Shown here piece after piece: positions 48,160 through 61,074 of a stretch of DNA of 64,000 bases; within the stretch, counting starts at the first letter, position 1; each line of letters starts with the position of its first letter. The notes under the pieces are model-generated. The model was not told the DNA's origin. It saw nothing but the letters and a program-made list of their open reading frames with translations, and ran no database searches. The stretch spans positions 8,421,501-8,485,500 of the forward strand of contig CM056561.1 in the NCBI GenBank assembly GCA_029721515.1. The letters run 5' to 3'. A program made the translations under genes and the position numbers. The stretch is from Synanceia verrucosa (taxonomy: Eukaryota > Chordata > Actinopteri > Perciformes > Synanceiidae).

Positions 48160-48470
48160 GTAGAGCCGAATATTACGAACGTTACGTACTTTAAAAGTAT
48201 AAAAGGGCCTCTGTTACTTCGTGCTGTGCTTCCAGTGAAGTATTTCTGATACAATCAATTCCAAATGTTTTGGGTTCCAGACGTTTGGGCAAGTTTAAAG
48301 ATCCCTTGTTAAGTCCTTTCACAACGCAGTGGGCTGTCAACTTCCTGGACTCGCAGCAGTTTGTAAAAAGCGGCCTTCGCCATTGGTCGCAAAAGGAAAC
48401 CTTATCAACCAATGACTGCGCGCACATTGGTCACGTAAATGTCGTCAACCAATGAGCAACGAGTTTTCAT
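48160..48470 (-). promoter_or_regulatory. troap: troap promoter and noncoding exon 1
   Basis: A noncoding exon ends at 48160 with donor CTAC|GTGAGT. It joins to an acceptor TCTAG at 47838-47840, 25 nt before the ATG. Upstream lie four CCAAT boxes: ATTGG at 48382 and 48426, CCAAT at 48409 and 48449. This dense cluster is typical of cell-cycle promoters bound by NF-Y. There is no TATA box. Confidence 0.6.
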
Positions 48471-48549
48471 AAACAGCTCCATGGTAACGACGCGAAAGTT
48501 GTTTTACCATGTGATTGCTTTTGCCGCGGTCACCAAGTAAAATTAAACG

Positions 48550-50260
48550 ATATAACTGACTGTATTATCCGGCAGAGTGACCAAGAACATGTGATGCAAA
48601 ACAAGTAACATAGCAAATATGCTACGATGAGATAAACGACAGTACAAAACAGTACATTGGTAAAAAAAAAATACACATAAAAAAGCTTTTTTATACTTAA
48701 AAAAAAGCAGACAACAAAACAACATGATATGGAGCAAGTTAGTGGCGATTCTGATTATAGCAATTACATTGTTATAATTGTTACATGATTATAACAATTA
48801 CACATTTTAGAAATTAATACTTACTTGAGTATTTCTTTGTTATGCAGTTTTAAGGCCCTTTGTGCTCGCCACTATTTAAGTACAGCCACTACATACTTGT
48901 ACAAGTACAAGTATTAGATGCTTAGTGATTATAATATAGTAAAACAATCCTAAATATACACTTGGCTGTTATTTTAGTAATTATTTATTATTGTTATCAA
49001 TATTATTTATACACATGCATATATGTTCAAATCTGGAATTACATTTTATTTGGTTCAAATACTACAGTATACAGTCTATGATGTAGAGTAGTTGTCTGGG
49101 CCTGTAGGGGACAGTAGTGGAGGGTTAGTGGCAATGGGCACTGTCATTATCCCTGTTTCTATCTAATGACTGACACGCTACTGCAGGTACTGTATATGAG
49201 CACAATATAGTTACCAATAACTGGCTCAGCTAAGATAACCAGCATGAGTGTTAGCTAACATTATATCAGAATCAGAATCAGAATCAGAAAAAGTTTAATT
49301 TATTGCCAGGTATAGTTAACACAATATGAGGAATTTGTTCTGGTGGGTTGGTGCAACATAAATATAGAAAAAAAAACAAGATAAAGTAGAAGATACAAAT
49401 ATAAAATATATAAAGTAAGAGTGTACTAGTGAAAAACAAGTAATAGTGTAACAGTGCAAGAAACAGAGCCACGGAATTAAAGTATTTTGTACAAGAATGT
49501 TTGGACTGCAAGATATATATTGATATTTACATTGATATTTACATTTATACAGGTTTTGAGTGCAACTTTATGGTGTGGATGTGCAGCATGACCAGCAACA
49601 GTGCCGGTGATGTGCATTAATGAACACATATGAGAGGTAATGTGTTCACAAAAGCTAAATCTATGCTAATTTCATGATATGACAGTTACCTAGCTAGACC
49701 AAAATCAAAACTACCACTTCCAAAGTAAAATGACATATTATAATAAAATTATTTCCTTGTTCCCTTTAAGACACATAAATCTGAGAAAATTCAAATGTTC
49801 ACTTTCATATTAAGCCAGCAGTCCTTGTAATTATCATCACTATCACTCTCACTTGACTTGAATTTTGTATTTATGTTTTATTGTTACTTTATACTTATGC
49901 TTCTGTTGATCCTCAGCTGAGAGAAGATGTCATATGTTCATGAAACATAATGTCTTGCTGCCTGTCGTGCCTCAATAACCCTATTTCACACTTTCACATC
50001 TTACAAAAATGTATCCTATATGATTCTCTAATATTAACAGAGGCTTATTTTGTATTGTCAAAATATTATATTAAATTACCTCCAAACCAGTAAAGTGATT
50101 TTCTTATCACTCAAAAACCACTAAAGACCACTGCCATCTGAGAAAAGAAAAAACAAACAATTGCTTTATCAAATAGTCAGAGGGCTGGGGACACTATTTA
50201 CCCTGGTCTATTATCTCTATTTTATATGGCTGTATTGTTTTTATTTTTGATAGATCTGGA
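48550..50260. other. Divergent spacer between troap and def6
   Basis: AT-rich. Apart from the repeat at 49268-49620 and GTTAGC words near 49250 I see no feature. Confidence 0.5.
49268..49620 (-). repeat. Dispersed teleost repeat with TCTGAT tail
   Basis: It begins with AGAATC repeats (TCTGAT on the minus strand, as a 3' tail) and AGTTTAATTTATTGCCAGGT, AGGAATTTGTTCTGGTG; it matches a very common fish repeat by recall. The right limit is approximate. Confidence 0.55.
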
Positions 50261-50299
50261 CACGTTATTCACTGCAGGATCAGATTATGCTGTGAACAA

Positions 50300-50499
50300 T
50301 CAAGAGTCAAGACCCCTCCTCTCCATCAGTGACAGTGTAAGGCCTGCAGGTGTCACTGCCTGGTAATGCCCCATACTTGCCTGAGAGCAGCAACTCAGTG
50401 TGGGTGTCTGTCTGTCACCCAAGGGCCCTGTGTCAACAGCAGAGGGAAGAAGAAGAAGAGCCGTAGAGGAGGAAACCAGAAAGTAACTCTGCTGCAGAC
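50300..50499 (+). promoter_or_regulatory. def6: def6 proximal promoter / 5' UTR
   Basis: Sequence immediately before the def6 ATG, with a purine-rich leader GGAAGAAGAAGAAGAGCC. No TATA box or clear start; the extent is a guess. Confidence 0.4.
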
Positions 50500-53400
50500 A
50501 TGGACCTGAGGTCTGAGCTACTCAAGTCCATCTGGTACGGTTTCACAGCCCTGGATCTGGAGAAGAGTGGGAAGGTGTCCAAGTCCCAGCTAAAGGTGAG
50601 TGATGGGTCCGTCTGCTTGAAAAATGAGACCTTTTTCTGTCTGTCACTTCACACACTTTTTCACTGCTGCCTCATTTCCTACCTCAATTCATATTCCATC
50701 ACGTGGGCTCGCTCTGAGGAGGATGAGGTGAAAATATTTGAAGTGCTCAGCAAACAAAATGTCACAAATGCATTTGTTATTTTGGTCTTTGTTACATTTG
50801 ATTTTGTGCCTCAGGAACTAAGTCTGTACGCAATCTGATCATATTCAATATTTCCTGTGTTTTTAAACCACACACTGTCCAACAGGGAACACATTGGTTC
50901 TCTATGTTTCCAGTAAAATGTGTTTGCTCCTGAAAGAGAGCACAATATGCACCTCTGTCTGGCAAGAGCACGAGAGTAACAGTTTGCTCTCAGTCTGCAT
51001 ATGAATGGCAGGCCTCATCTCCAAGCTGTGCTTACACTGGGCCTCCATGTACCAGCTTGTAGTGCAAAGGGTCCTCTGGCACTGGACCTGACCACAGAAC
51101 AGCAAGTTGAATGGACATGAGTCTGTGTACGTCAAAAGAACATTGTTGCAGTGAGAGCAAGCACAAAGTGGAAACATGTTGGCGATTATTGTCTCTTGCC
51201 ACAGGGCGTCAATGAAGCTACTGTATTTTTGTTGAGCTCATTGTTATGTCACTTCTCGGTCTTGTTGTGGATCAGACTCCATTTCATTTCCAGCCACCTC
51301 CAAGTTCCTGCGATGTGATGCCTGGCTCACAGCGAGTCAGCCTCATGACTGGGCTTATCCCCTCTCATGCAGGCAGCCTGTGTGTGCAGGCACCATGATC
51401 TTTAGACACGCTCAGAGGCAAACAGTTTCAAAACTGACAGATGTTGTAGAGCACTGGAGACTAGAGACAGGATGTGGTTATGGCTCAACACAGAGACTGG
51501 TTGTCTGATAACATGCAACAGATCTCAAGATGTTGAACGCTCTCATTTGGAGATATTTATTGCAGTGAAAGTAATACTGCTTCTAGTAGTAGTACACTGA
51601 TTATATATGTAGTAGTTTATGTTGCTTAAATGATGTGCCTTCCTCTGATTCTTTTACTTTGTCAATGGCTATTTAATTTTCATATTTTCTAACCATTTAG
51701 CTTAGTTTATATAATTTTGCTGTTTCATCTTTGTACATATATTTTTAATTTCTATAAGTCTATAAGTATATAAGTCCCCTCTTGTGTTTCCATTTGTCTT
51801 TGTGGTGTCTCTTTAGTTTGTCAGTCAGCTGTAAAGCACTAAACTAAATGCTGGCTTGCTGCACAAATGACGTTTGATTTGATTGATTTTAAGCCCCGTA
51901 AACACTTTCTTATTTGTAGTTGTGTCTTAGAATGTTTGCCGTCCACTGACATGCTTTATGTCCTTGAAAAACACTGACCTCAGACACCCACATTCTTTCT
52001 ACATTCTTCACATGGATGTTTGCGCAAACAAAATTATTTTTAGAAATACCATGCTGCAGAAATGCAAATTTTCTGTTCCTTGTAGAACTCTCTTTGTTGC
52101 TCCATGTTTTCTTAGAAAATAGTTATCCCAGCAAATAAAGTTTTGCATTTTAGTTTTGGCAATAATGTAACAACATTTTATTTTTCAGATTAGCTCTGTC
52201 TCTCTCTGTTGGTGTGTTGTCGTTCATGAAAACATATATTATGTATATGTGCACTTCTGTAAATTGTGATTTTTCAGGTGCTGTCCCACAACCTCTGCAC
52301 AGTCTTGTGTATCCCACATGACCCAGTTGCTTTGGAGGAGCACTTCAGGGATGATGATGATGGTCCAGTTTCCAGCCAGGGTTACATGCCCTACCTCAAC
52401 AAATACATACTGGACAAGGTGATAATTCATACAACTATAGGTTAACACTACTGTACTATACTGATACAGTAATATATGCTCTTTTCATTTTGTGTTGTCA
52501 AGGATGCTGTTACTTTTTTCAATCTCTGTGTTTTGTTCTCATAGGTTATTGAAGGTTCTTTTATTAAGGAAAATGTAGATGAGCTTTGTTGGACACTTAC
52601 GGCAAAGAAAAACTACCAGACAGACAAAACCAGCTGCACTGTTCTGCCAGAGAGGGATGCTTTTCGGCTTTGGTGCCTTTTTAATTTTCTCTCTGAAGAC
52701 AAGTACCCATTGGTTATGGTTCCTGATGAGGTGGGTTCAACTAGAATAGATTCAGATTAAAAGGAGTTTCTTCACATACTTGATTGTAGCTGTAGATATA
52801 ATGACACTTGTTTCTAAATTTAGCCACACAGATATTTCAATTTATTGTTATTGCTCGTTATTGAGTACAAAATAGAGACTGTATTCAGCAATATGTGACC
52901 TAAAAGTGATGTTGGATCTTATACAGTCACTAAATATACCCTGGTTGAAACATTTCATCTTGCCATCTTGGAACGCAGTGCTCTTTTCATGCAGCCGTGT
53001 GGGCTAGTTTCTCACTTGCAAGCTCTTATTTTGGTTTCCTGTCTTGTGTTTTTCACAGCTCCTACCAAGTGCCTTTTTAGAGTAGTTTTTTTCATGCTGA
53101 ATTTAAGAAATCATAATCCAGTTTTATTTTAGTAGTCAGGTTATGGGTGAGAAGGGACATTATTGAATATGATCTTTACTGTGGTGTTTTATATTGAAAA
53201 TTTGAAACTACAAAACAAAGTGCACAAATAAAGTGCACTATCTTATCAAAAATATGTGAATAACACCTTTGTCCCAAAACACACAAAAATTACTTGATCA
53301 TAGTAAATGAAATTATCCAAGTTCTAGTAGTTTTCTCCTTTAATGCAGCAAAGACGAATGATTCAAATGAAGCACATTAATGTTCAATGTCAAATCTTTT

Positions 53401-56400
53401 GGTTTCTGTTCTTCCTCAGGTGGAGTACCTCCTCAAGAAGATATGTATGGCTATGAGTATTGAGTTCAACTGTGTTGAATTAGAGGACTTCTTCTCCCAA
53501 GATTCAGTGCAGCAGAGCGGCATCACTGTTTGGGTTTTTCTGGAAATGATGAACTCAGGAAAGATGACCAGAGGAATTGATAAGAGTATAGTCAGCATGG
53601 CTATAGAGGAGGTATACCGGGAGATAGTTGGTGATGTCCTCAAAGAGGTAGGAGACCAAGCTGCCACTCTGTGTTGGTTCCTGACATGCTCTTGTTGTGT
53701 TGGTCATAGCATATGTGTGTGTTGATCGGTTGCATGCAGGGATATCTGTGGAAGAAAGGACAGCTGAGGAGGAACTGGAAGGAACGCTGGTTCACCTTGA
53801 GGCCGAGCAACTTATCGTACTTCACCGGAGAGGACCGCAAGGACTGTCAGGGCAACATATTTCTGGACAGCAACTGCTGTGTGGAGGTAAGCAGCTGGAG
53901 ATGATCAGCTTCCAAAACACTGTCAACACTGGAAAGAACTGTGGATTTCAATAAAAATGAATTCTTTTGTCAGTTTATCCTGAAAGGAAATACACTGTGC
54001 TCATTTGCCGTCTTTTGATTTGAGTCAAATCATTCTTTAAGACAGTGCTTCTCAACAAGCTGCAAGATGAGAGTGAAAGAGGTTACAAGATGGTTAGCAG
54101 ATTTTTTATGACTTCTTTTTGGAGTGTTCTTGTGAATTCATGGAAAATGGAACCACTGTAGAAAATAAGATAACAAAATAAGATAATTCTTTGTCAGTAC
54201 CACGAATAGCGAAATTAGCAACGTTAAAGCAACAAGGACATCAGTAAACAATATAGGTTAATAATAATAATCAATAATAATAATAATAATAAGTCTAAAT
54301 AAGCAACAAACCAGGTAAAATAAAAAAAAATCTAAAAAATAAGACACTTGTTGAAGATGTGCAACCTCTTAGGAGAGTCACAAAAAGCAAAGCCTTTCTC
54401 ACTGTTATTATGACTTGAAACCTTTACTTGACTCAGAGAGAGAGGCTCCAAAAATCTCTGCAGCAGAACCAGAGCTATCCTCTTATTTATTCTAAGTAGT
54501 ATCTGCCATATCAAAACCTTGTTGCCTACATTACCCACAGTGCAACTCTGACTCTGTGTGTGTTTGGTTGCTGTGGTTAGTGCAGCTTCAAGCTGCTAGC
54601 CTTGTGTAGAGCAGAGGTCTGCTACTTCTTCAGATCCAACCATCCAAATTCCAGGCAGTTCTGGAGTCAGCTTTAGACCAGCTATAGCGTAGCATAGTAA
54701 CAAATGACATCTCACTAGTCACTTAAGGCCCTCCCCTCCCAAACAGAAATGTAGACTTTCTTCCTTTCAGCAAGGAGAAATTGACATATCCCTCCCCTTT
54801 TTCTAAACCTCTCTACCCCCAGTAATTTTCATAAAATACCTGTATAGACATAGCTTTATATTTATGCAGCATAATCCATAAAGGAGGACAAGTTTACCAA
54901 AAGCACAACAACTGGACACTGAATGTTGCCTTATTTCAGATTGCCTCTCAAATCTCCCAGAGCTCAAGTGAACTGAACTCAGAATTAGTCTGCCAGCCTC
55001 ACTCTCATGAATTACCCTTTCTGAATATGAATTCTGCAGCAGAAGAGCTGCAGTTGAGCAAATGGTCCCTTTATCACTGTTCTGGTGTTTTTTGACATAA
55101 ACACAGAGACAATTATTAGCTCATCAATGCCAAAAGTACCACACTGAAAACTCTGGTCAAGTTGTGTTATTTTTCCAGCGAGACCACTGCACACTGCACC
55201 ATGTGTCACTCCAAAAGAAAACAAGGAATCATCCTAAATGCATGATTTATTATAGGAAATAAACAATCAAATATTGTTTGGTCACTCAAAATAGATCCCA
55301 AACCTCCTTTTCCCTGAGTTCACCATTTATTTTTCTCCTCACCCACTGTTTTTAAAGAAATGCTCACAACAATGTTAAAAAGAGATGCGAAGAAGTGATA
55401 TTTATTCATTAAAATGAATGTTTTCCTGGTGGAACAGGTGCTGCCAGACCGGGATGGGAAGAGGTGCATGTTTTGCTTGAAAACTCTCTCCAAGACTTAT
55501 GAGATGAGCGCCTCAGACACCAAACAGAGACAGGAGTGGACTACAGGTCAGAGTAGACTCACACTCATTGATATTAATCGCTGATAAGCCATGGATTGAT
55601 CTTAAAAGCCCCGTCTTCATATCAAGACATTAAATATTATCTTTTGTCACAGCCATTCAAACAGCTATCAGGCTGTATGTGGAGGGGAAAACGTCTCTTC
55701 ACAAAGATTTGAAGCTGAAGCGGCGTGAACAGCGTGAGCAGCGGGAGAAGAGACGGCAAGCCAAGGAGGAGGAGCTGCAGAGGCTGCGGGCCCTGCAGGA
55801 GGAAAGGGAGCGCAAGCTGGCTGAGCTGGATCTCCTGAAGGAGGCGCAAAAGCAGGCTCAGGCCCTCCTGGAGCAGGATGAGCAGAGGCGGCGCCAGCAG
55901 CACGAACAGCTCCAGAGGGCCCTGGAGGTCCAGCTACGAGAGGCTGAGGAGGTGAGTGTGGAGCTAAAGGAGGAGGAAATAAATCTGAAAATTCAGATTC
56001 AAAATAACATCTGAGTGTTCATTCCTTCACTTCTTGCCGTGCCTCTCAAGGCTCGGGTCAGTATGCAGGCAGAGATGGCTCTGAAAGAGGAGGAGGCAGA
56101 GAGGCAGAGGAAGAGGATCCAGGAGCTAGAGGAGATGCAGAAGCGTTTGGAGGAGGCGCTGCAGCAGGAGATCAAAGCCAGGCTGGATGAGGAGGCCTTC
56201 CGCTACGCTCAAGCAGGGTAGAGTGTTATATACTGCCACACATAAATGCTAATGCATGAGTAGAGACATCCATGCACTTTCACTGCACAATAAGAAGATC
56301 AGAAGTGTAGATGCAAACAATAGTGTGGAAGAGTCTGTGTGCAAATATTAAGCTCAGCTGTTTAAAGGAGCTCATGTTGCATTCTGTTCCTGAGGAAGTT

Positions 56401-58852
56401 GAGCTGCCTACAGAGGAAGTTGTTAAATGCTGCCATCAGTCAGATCTATTGTGTCGCTGTTTCTGTGCACTTCAAGTAGAAGTTGCTGATGAATCAATCA
56501 CATTAATCTGCAAACAGCTTGTATCTGTGCTCACTATAATGTCAGAAACATTAGATAAATATCTGATCCCCTGAGCAGTCAGTCATACATTTTTCTTCAA
56601 AGTTGTTTGTGTTCTCTGTTGTGTCCAGGTTACTGGCTGAGGAGGAGGAGAAAATGAAGGCCCTGATGTCCCTGCAGGAGGAACAGGAGGAATACATCTT
56701 GAAAACACAGAGGGAGAAGCAGGAGCTGAAACAGGAAATGGAGGCCAAGTCCCGAGCTCTGGACGAGGCTCAGAGGCAGCTGGAGGAGGTCCGCGCCAAC
56801 CGACACAGGGTTGACCAGGATGTAGTGGTAAGAAGACAAACTATAAAAGCCTCCCAGTTAAATAAGGAAGCATCCAAACCATCAAAACAACATCTGAGGG
56901 GAAATGTTGCTTGTTTTGATTATTTTTTTTATGTTGCATTTCTGTTTAGTTGAATTACAAGTCAATAAATATTGTAAATATTTCAGGTAATTTTAATCTC
57001 TTATTTGTATTAACCTTCATTTAACAAAGTAGGAGTCAGCTGAGATGTTAAATCTCATTTACTTGACACATCAACACATTTCAGTATGAAGTATGAGACA
57101 GATGTTAATGAAACAAAACAATTATGGTCTTTTCTTCAAAACATGCTTTGAAACTTAAGTTTCAAACAACATAATCTGACTGGCTCTTACCAACTATGAA
57201 TTCTAGTATCACTAAAAACAGGGGTTTATTTCTGTTTTCCTTTAAGAAAGACAGAATAATAAATGCCTCTCAGTCAATATTTATTCTTTTCTGTAGAGAG
57301 ATAGATACTTTACTTGTTGTGAAAATACTACTGATATTAGTTACAGTTGGTGGTAATGTGAACAGTAGATTCTTTATTTCTTGCTTGCAGTTCTCAGATG
57401 TTTTTCTCTGACAGGCTGCCCAGCGGAAACTTCGCCAGGCGAGCACCAACGTCAAACACTGGAACGTCCAGATGAACAGACTGATGCGACCAATCGGACC
57501 AGGCGGTATGTGTCCCACCTGCACGACAAGATGGTGCATTGAGTGACAAAACAAACATGCAGTACAAACTTTCAGAAGAAGAAGAAGAATTCCTTTATTA
57601 ATCCCTCAATGAGGGAAATTACATTTTTTCACTCTGTTAGTATATATACATATATTTTTCAGTTGCACATTACACACACAAGTCATGAAACAAACACATG
57701 CATTAGAGGAGAGGTGTCAGAGTGAGGGAGCTGCCCCTTATCCAGGCGCCCCGAGCAGTTGGGGGTTCGGTGCCTTGCTCAAGGGCAACCTCGGCAGTGC
57801 CCAGGAGGAGGAACTGGCACCTCTCCAGCTACCAGTCCACTCTCCACATTTTTGGTCCGACCTGGACTTGAACTGGCGACCCTCCGATTCCCAGCCCAAG
57901 TCACTACAGACTGAGCTACTGCCGCCCCCGCTGCCTTCACACTGGCTATTTTAAAATGACATTTTGAAATTCCACAGTAGGAAAAGCATGTCACACTGTT
58001 GTTTAGCTGCTTCAGTTTCAGTCCCCGTCACCCCCAAGTTAACTGTATGCAAATATAAAAAAAAGGGCACATCAAGATAAACAGCCAAATCTCCTGACGG
58101 GTGCCATTATACCATGATAACAAGATGACACAATTAAAAAAGCGCCTGTCAAACCTCAAGTGGTGGAAAACAATGTGGATAATGGAAGTATGACACTTCA
58201 CATATTAGTTTGAAGAACATTATCGTGTTCTCGTTGCTCCACACTGATGTTTTCAGTTGATTTTCATCAGGAAAAAATTCAACAAAAACATGTACAAAGA
58301 GATCAATGGCAAAATTTCTGCTGTGGAAAAAGTGAGTGAGAAATAATTATGTTTTATGCTACAGCAACCATAGAGTGTACTAAATGCCAGCTCTGTGGTT
58401 GGTTTGACGTTGCTTTTTGTGAAACATTTTTCACTTTTTTTTTTTTAACCATTTTCTAAGATTGATCTAACATTGATCTAAGAGCAGAGATTGATTGTCA
58501 TATTTCATAGCCTGTTCTGTAAATGTACTGTTCTTCCTATTTTTTTTATTGAATTCCTTTTCTATTTCAGCATCCTGAGCAAATGTCCACTATATCTGAT
58601 TTCTCTTTCTTGCTGTAAACATTCATTTCATGTTTTTTATTCGTGCTGTTTTCAGAGAAGAGACCATCGTTGGGAAGCTCCTTCTCAAGCTTCCAGATCC
58701 CGACACAGAGAGATCCCGGCCTGCGTATCAGGAGGAAATCAGGATCAGAGGATCAGGATGAGGAGAGTAAAGAAAATGTTGCCAACAGAGCTGGATGTGA
58801 TATAGAGAAACGTCACTCACATGCCTCTAATGGAGACATGGATATCCCCTAA
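50500..58852 (+). CDS. def6: DEF6 guanine nucleotide exchange factor
   Basis: Eleven coding exons give 619 residues (human 631): 50500-50595, 52278-52418, 52545-52730, 53420-53647, 53740-53886, 55438-55546, 55653-55951, 56051-56217, 56629-56827, 57415-57505, 58656-58852. The first eight residues MDLRSELL and the following SIWYGFTALD mark an EF-hand-like N terminus. DDDDGPVSSQGYMPYLNKYI is conserved. Tyrosines Y133 and Y144 (SEDKYPL, VEYLL), the ITAM-like pair phosphorylated by LCK in mammals, keep the same numbering. A PH domain runs from GYLWKKGQLRRNW (residue 218) to about 312. A long basic/acidic coiled coil (about 315-550) precedes ASTNVKHWNVQMNRLMRPI. The protein activates Rac1 and Cdc42 downstream of antigen receptors (family knowledge). 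Closer to DEF6 than to SWAP70 in the PH entry and C terminus. Its neighbour ppard is as in human. The exon 55438-55546 starts after a 1.55-kb intron. Confidence 0.96.
54140..54350 (-). repeat. Possible degraded repeat in def6 intron 5
   Basis: AATTCTTTGTCAGTACCACG and an AATAAT run suggest an old tail of a dispersed repeat. Not classified. Confidence 0.25.
57575..57928 (-). mobile_element. tRNA-derived SINE in def6 intron 10
   Basis: On the minus strand: GGCAGTAGCTCAGTCTGTAG (A box) and CCAGTTCAAGTCC (B box) form a tRNA-like head. The tail is CCCTCATTGAGGGATTAATA ending in a TTC repeat. A sister copy lies at 62262-62594. No clear target-site duplication. Confidence 0.8.
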
Positions 58853-59435
58853 AAACATGAGTCAGACTGGCTGCGTAGGTCACTTCTGCTCAGCCTGTGA
58901 GGTTTTCTGACAGCAAGGGCAAGAGATGACAACAGAGGAACATCTACCCTTGAATGGAGTTACTACCAACATTACTACCATTTAAATGTTGAATTTACTG
59001 ACCTCATTTCACAAACAGTTTAAAACATTTTAATGAAAAAATGCATTTGCAGAATCAGCTAATACTTGGAGTGCAGCCTGTATGTGAGGCCTATTCTGGA
59101 CATAAACAATACCTCAGTGCAAGGAAAATGAGCTGTAAGCAAGATCCTGACAGTGAAAAGGAAGTTGTTATATTTAAATGGTGTTACTTACATACAATGC
59201 AAGGAAGTTTGTTTGTTTAGAGCTGTAATATAGACACAGTTTTTCATTTTTCATGTATGTTTTTTGGCCAGAGGGTGGCTTGACTTTTTATACGTAAAAA
59301 GTTGGTTCAGTATTAGTTTACCACATGGGTATCACTCCTGATCAACAGAAAAGAAAAAAGAGAATCTCTCATTGAACTTCCTGTTTCTATTACCAGCTAA
59401 CATAATTGTAAATAAAAGACTGAAGTGATGCTTTT
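58853..59435 (+). other. def6: def6 3' untranslated region
   Basis: Follows the stop. An AATAAA signal at 59411-59416 predicts an end near 59430. Confidence 0.65.
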
Positions 59436-60830
59436 ATCTGATTTCTGCCTCCGTTTTTACTGTGTTAAATTATGTGCAGCATGCAAAGTGTAATCTTCCC
59501 TGTCAGTAATATCTAAATTGGTAGTTTACACAGTGAACATTTTAAATGAATACTATTTAAATAAGAGATACATTTGGTGACATTTTACTTGCAGAGATGA
59601 CACAGTGGAACAAGTTCAAGCCCACACTGCTGATTTTGCAAACTGCACGTCCGCTTGAGTTTGAATTTGAGTCAACGTCATTTGTTCAGTTGTTGAGATG
59701 TGTCATTGCTGACTTGCCTAATTTGACAGCTCACGCGTCTAAAACTCATATGAGTAAAGAGAGACATCCACTGACACACGGAGCAAACTACATGTCGGCT
59801 GGATTGAGTTTTGTAATCCATAATCCTCAGGTCTATCATTCACTTATCTATCTATCAAATTCCAGAGATTTGCAGTAAAAAGTCAAAATACATAAATACA
59901 GTATATACAACTTTGGGTATTATTTATAGACAGGAGATAGCTGTACATACTGTCTATATGTGTGAGTGTTTTTAATCCAACATTTGATGTATCTCATTTT
60001 AAAGTTGTTTGAGAAGAATTAAAAAAAAAACACAGCAAAAAGGACTGCAGACAACTTTCCAGGACTTGTTACTTGGGGAAAATATATTTGATATTGCAGC
60101 ACTTTAAACCCTTATATGTAAATGTCCCGTACCATGGCCAAGTTAACCTTCCAGTGGGTACATGAGCAGAAATGAGCTGCTAGGCCCACCATTTATTCAT
60201 TAATTATATTGATTATTGTGTGATGATTGGATTAACCACAGATGTATTCGAGAAAATGCAAAATGAAATAATGAAAGTCTAACAACTGGATTTTGGCTCA
60301 GAGTTTCTCTTCATTACAGTCAGGAGTCAAAATTTGTAACAACATCAACAATTTTTCAGTAGCTTATCACACCCATAATAGGCCCTAGCCATTTTGACAT
60401 GTCATTGCAGGGAAAACACAGATGACCGTGTACCTACCAAATGATATATGGGTAAATTAATGTTACACCTTTACTTTTACTTAGACCTGTGCATACCCTG
60501 CAATGACATGTCATAAATGGCTGCTGTTCGTAGTATCAACTGTCAAGGAATTCCAATAAGTATATGAAGCTGCACAGAGAACCATCTAGAGCACCTTGAA
60601 TTCCTTGAATTGACAAATTGTTTGATTAATACATTTTGCTTCTCCTATGCGTTTTGTCACATAATCCGCTCTGTCCAGTGAAGTCAGTTTTTATTTATTT
60701 AGACCGAATTTCTCCAGATATGATCAATGCTTTTTAGTATCAGTGCGGGTCCACAATAAATGTCAATGTAACAGAGCATAATTATAACAGAGACCTTGAC
60801 TCCATACAAACATGTTTGCTATCCAGGCTA
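59436..60830. other. Intergenic between def6 and ppard
   Basis: AT-rich spacer. The only structure seen is the inverted repeat at 60388-60521. The 93-codon frame at 59597-59878 is not recognised. Confidence 0.45.
60388..60521. repeat. 25-bp-arm inverted repeat
   Basis: The left arm (60388-60412) contains GACATGTCATTGCAGGG and the right arm (60496-60521) contains CCCTGCAATGACATGTC; the arms pair almost fully, enclosing about 83 nt. It may be a small MITE or a hairpin. Confidence 0.7.
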
Positions 60831-60831
60831 G

Positions 60832-60832
60832 T

Positions 60833-60909
<77 letters not shown>

Positions 60910-61012
60910 CTGTGTTGCCCTGGCATGTGACAATGGAGGAGGAGGAGGAGGAGAGGGTGAAGCAAAGCAAAGCAAAGCAAAGCAATGCAAAGCAACGCAA
61001 AGCAGAGCTAGG
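60832..61012. repeat. (GT)n-(GC)n, GGA and GCAAA simple repeats
   Basis: About 65 bp of GT, then GCGCGCGCGC (60901-60910), a GGA run (60931-60952) and GCAAA units (60963-61003). The alternating GT/GC part can adopt Z-DNA. It sits about 100 bp upstream of the ppard first exon. Confidence 0.9.
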
Positions 61013-61074
61013 AACAACAAGGAGAGGTTCGGGGAGGGATTATCAGTTCACTGCGCTTATCTGCATGTAATATA

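Noticed and set aside
55637..55903. Minus-strand leucine-rich frame
   Set aside because: It is the complement of the def6 coiled-coil exon, rich in CTC/CTG by composition.
57685..57994. Open frames and a tRNA-like sequence in def6 intron 10
   Set aside because: Part of a SINE head with a tail and a second copy; not a functional tRNA gene.
50500..58852. SWAP70 as the identity of the 50.5-58.9 kb gene
   Set aside because: The ends KHWNVQMNRLM and GYLWKKGQLRRNW and the ppard neighbour fit DEF6 better.
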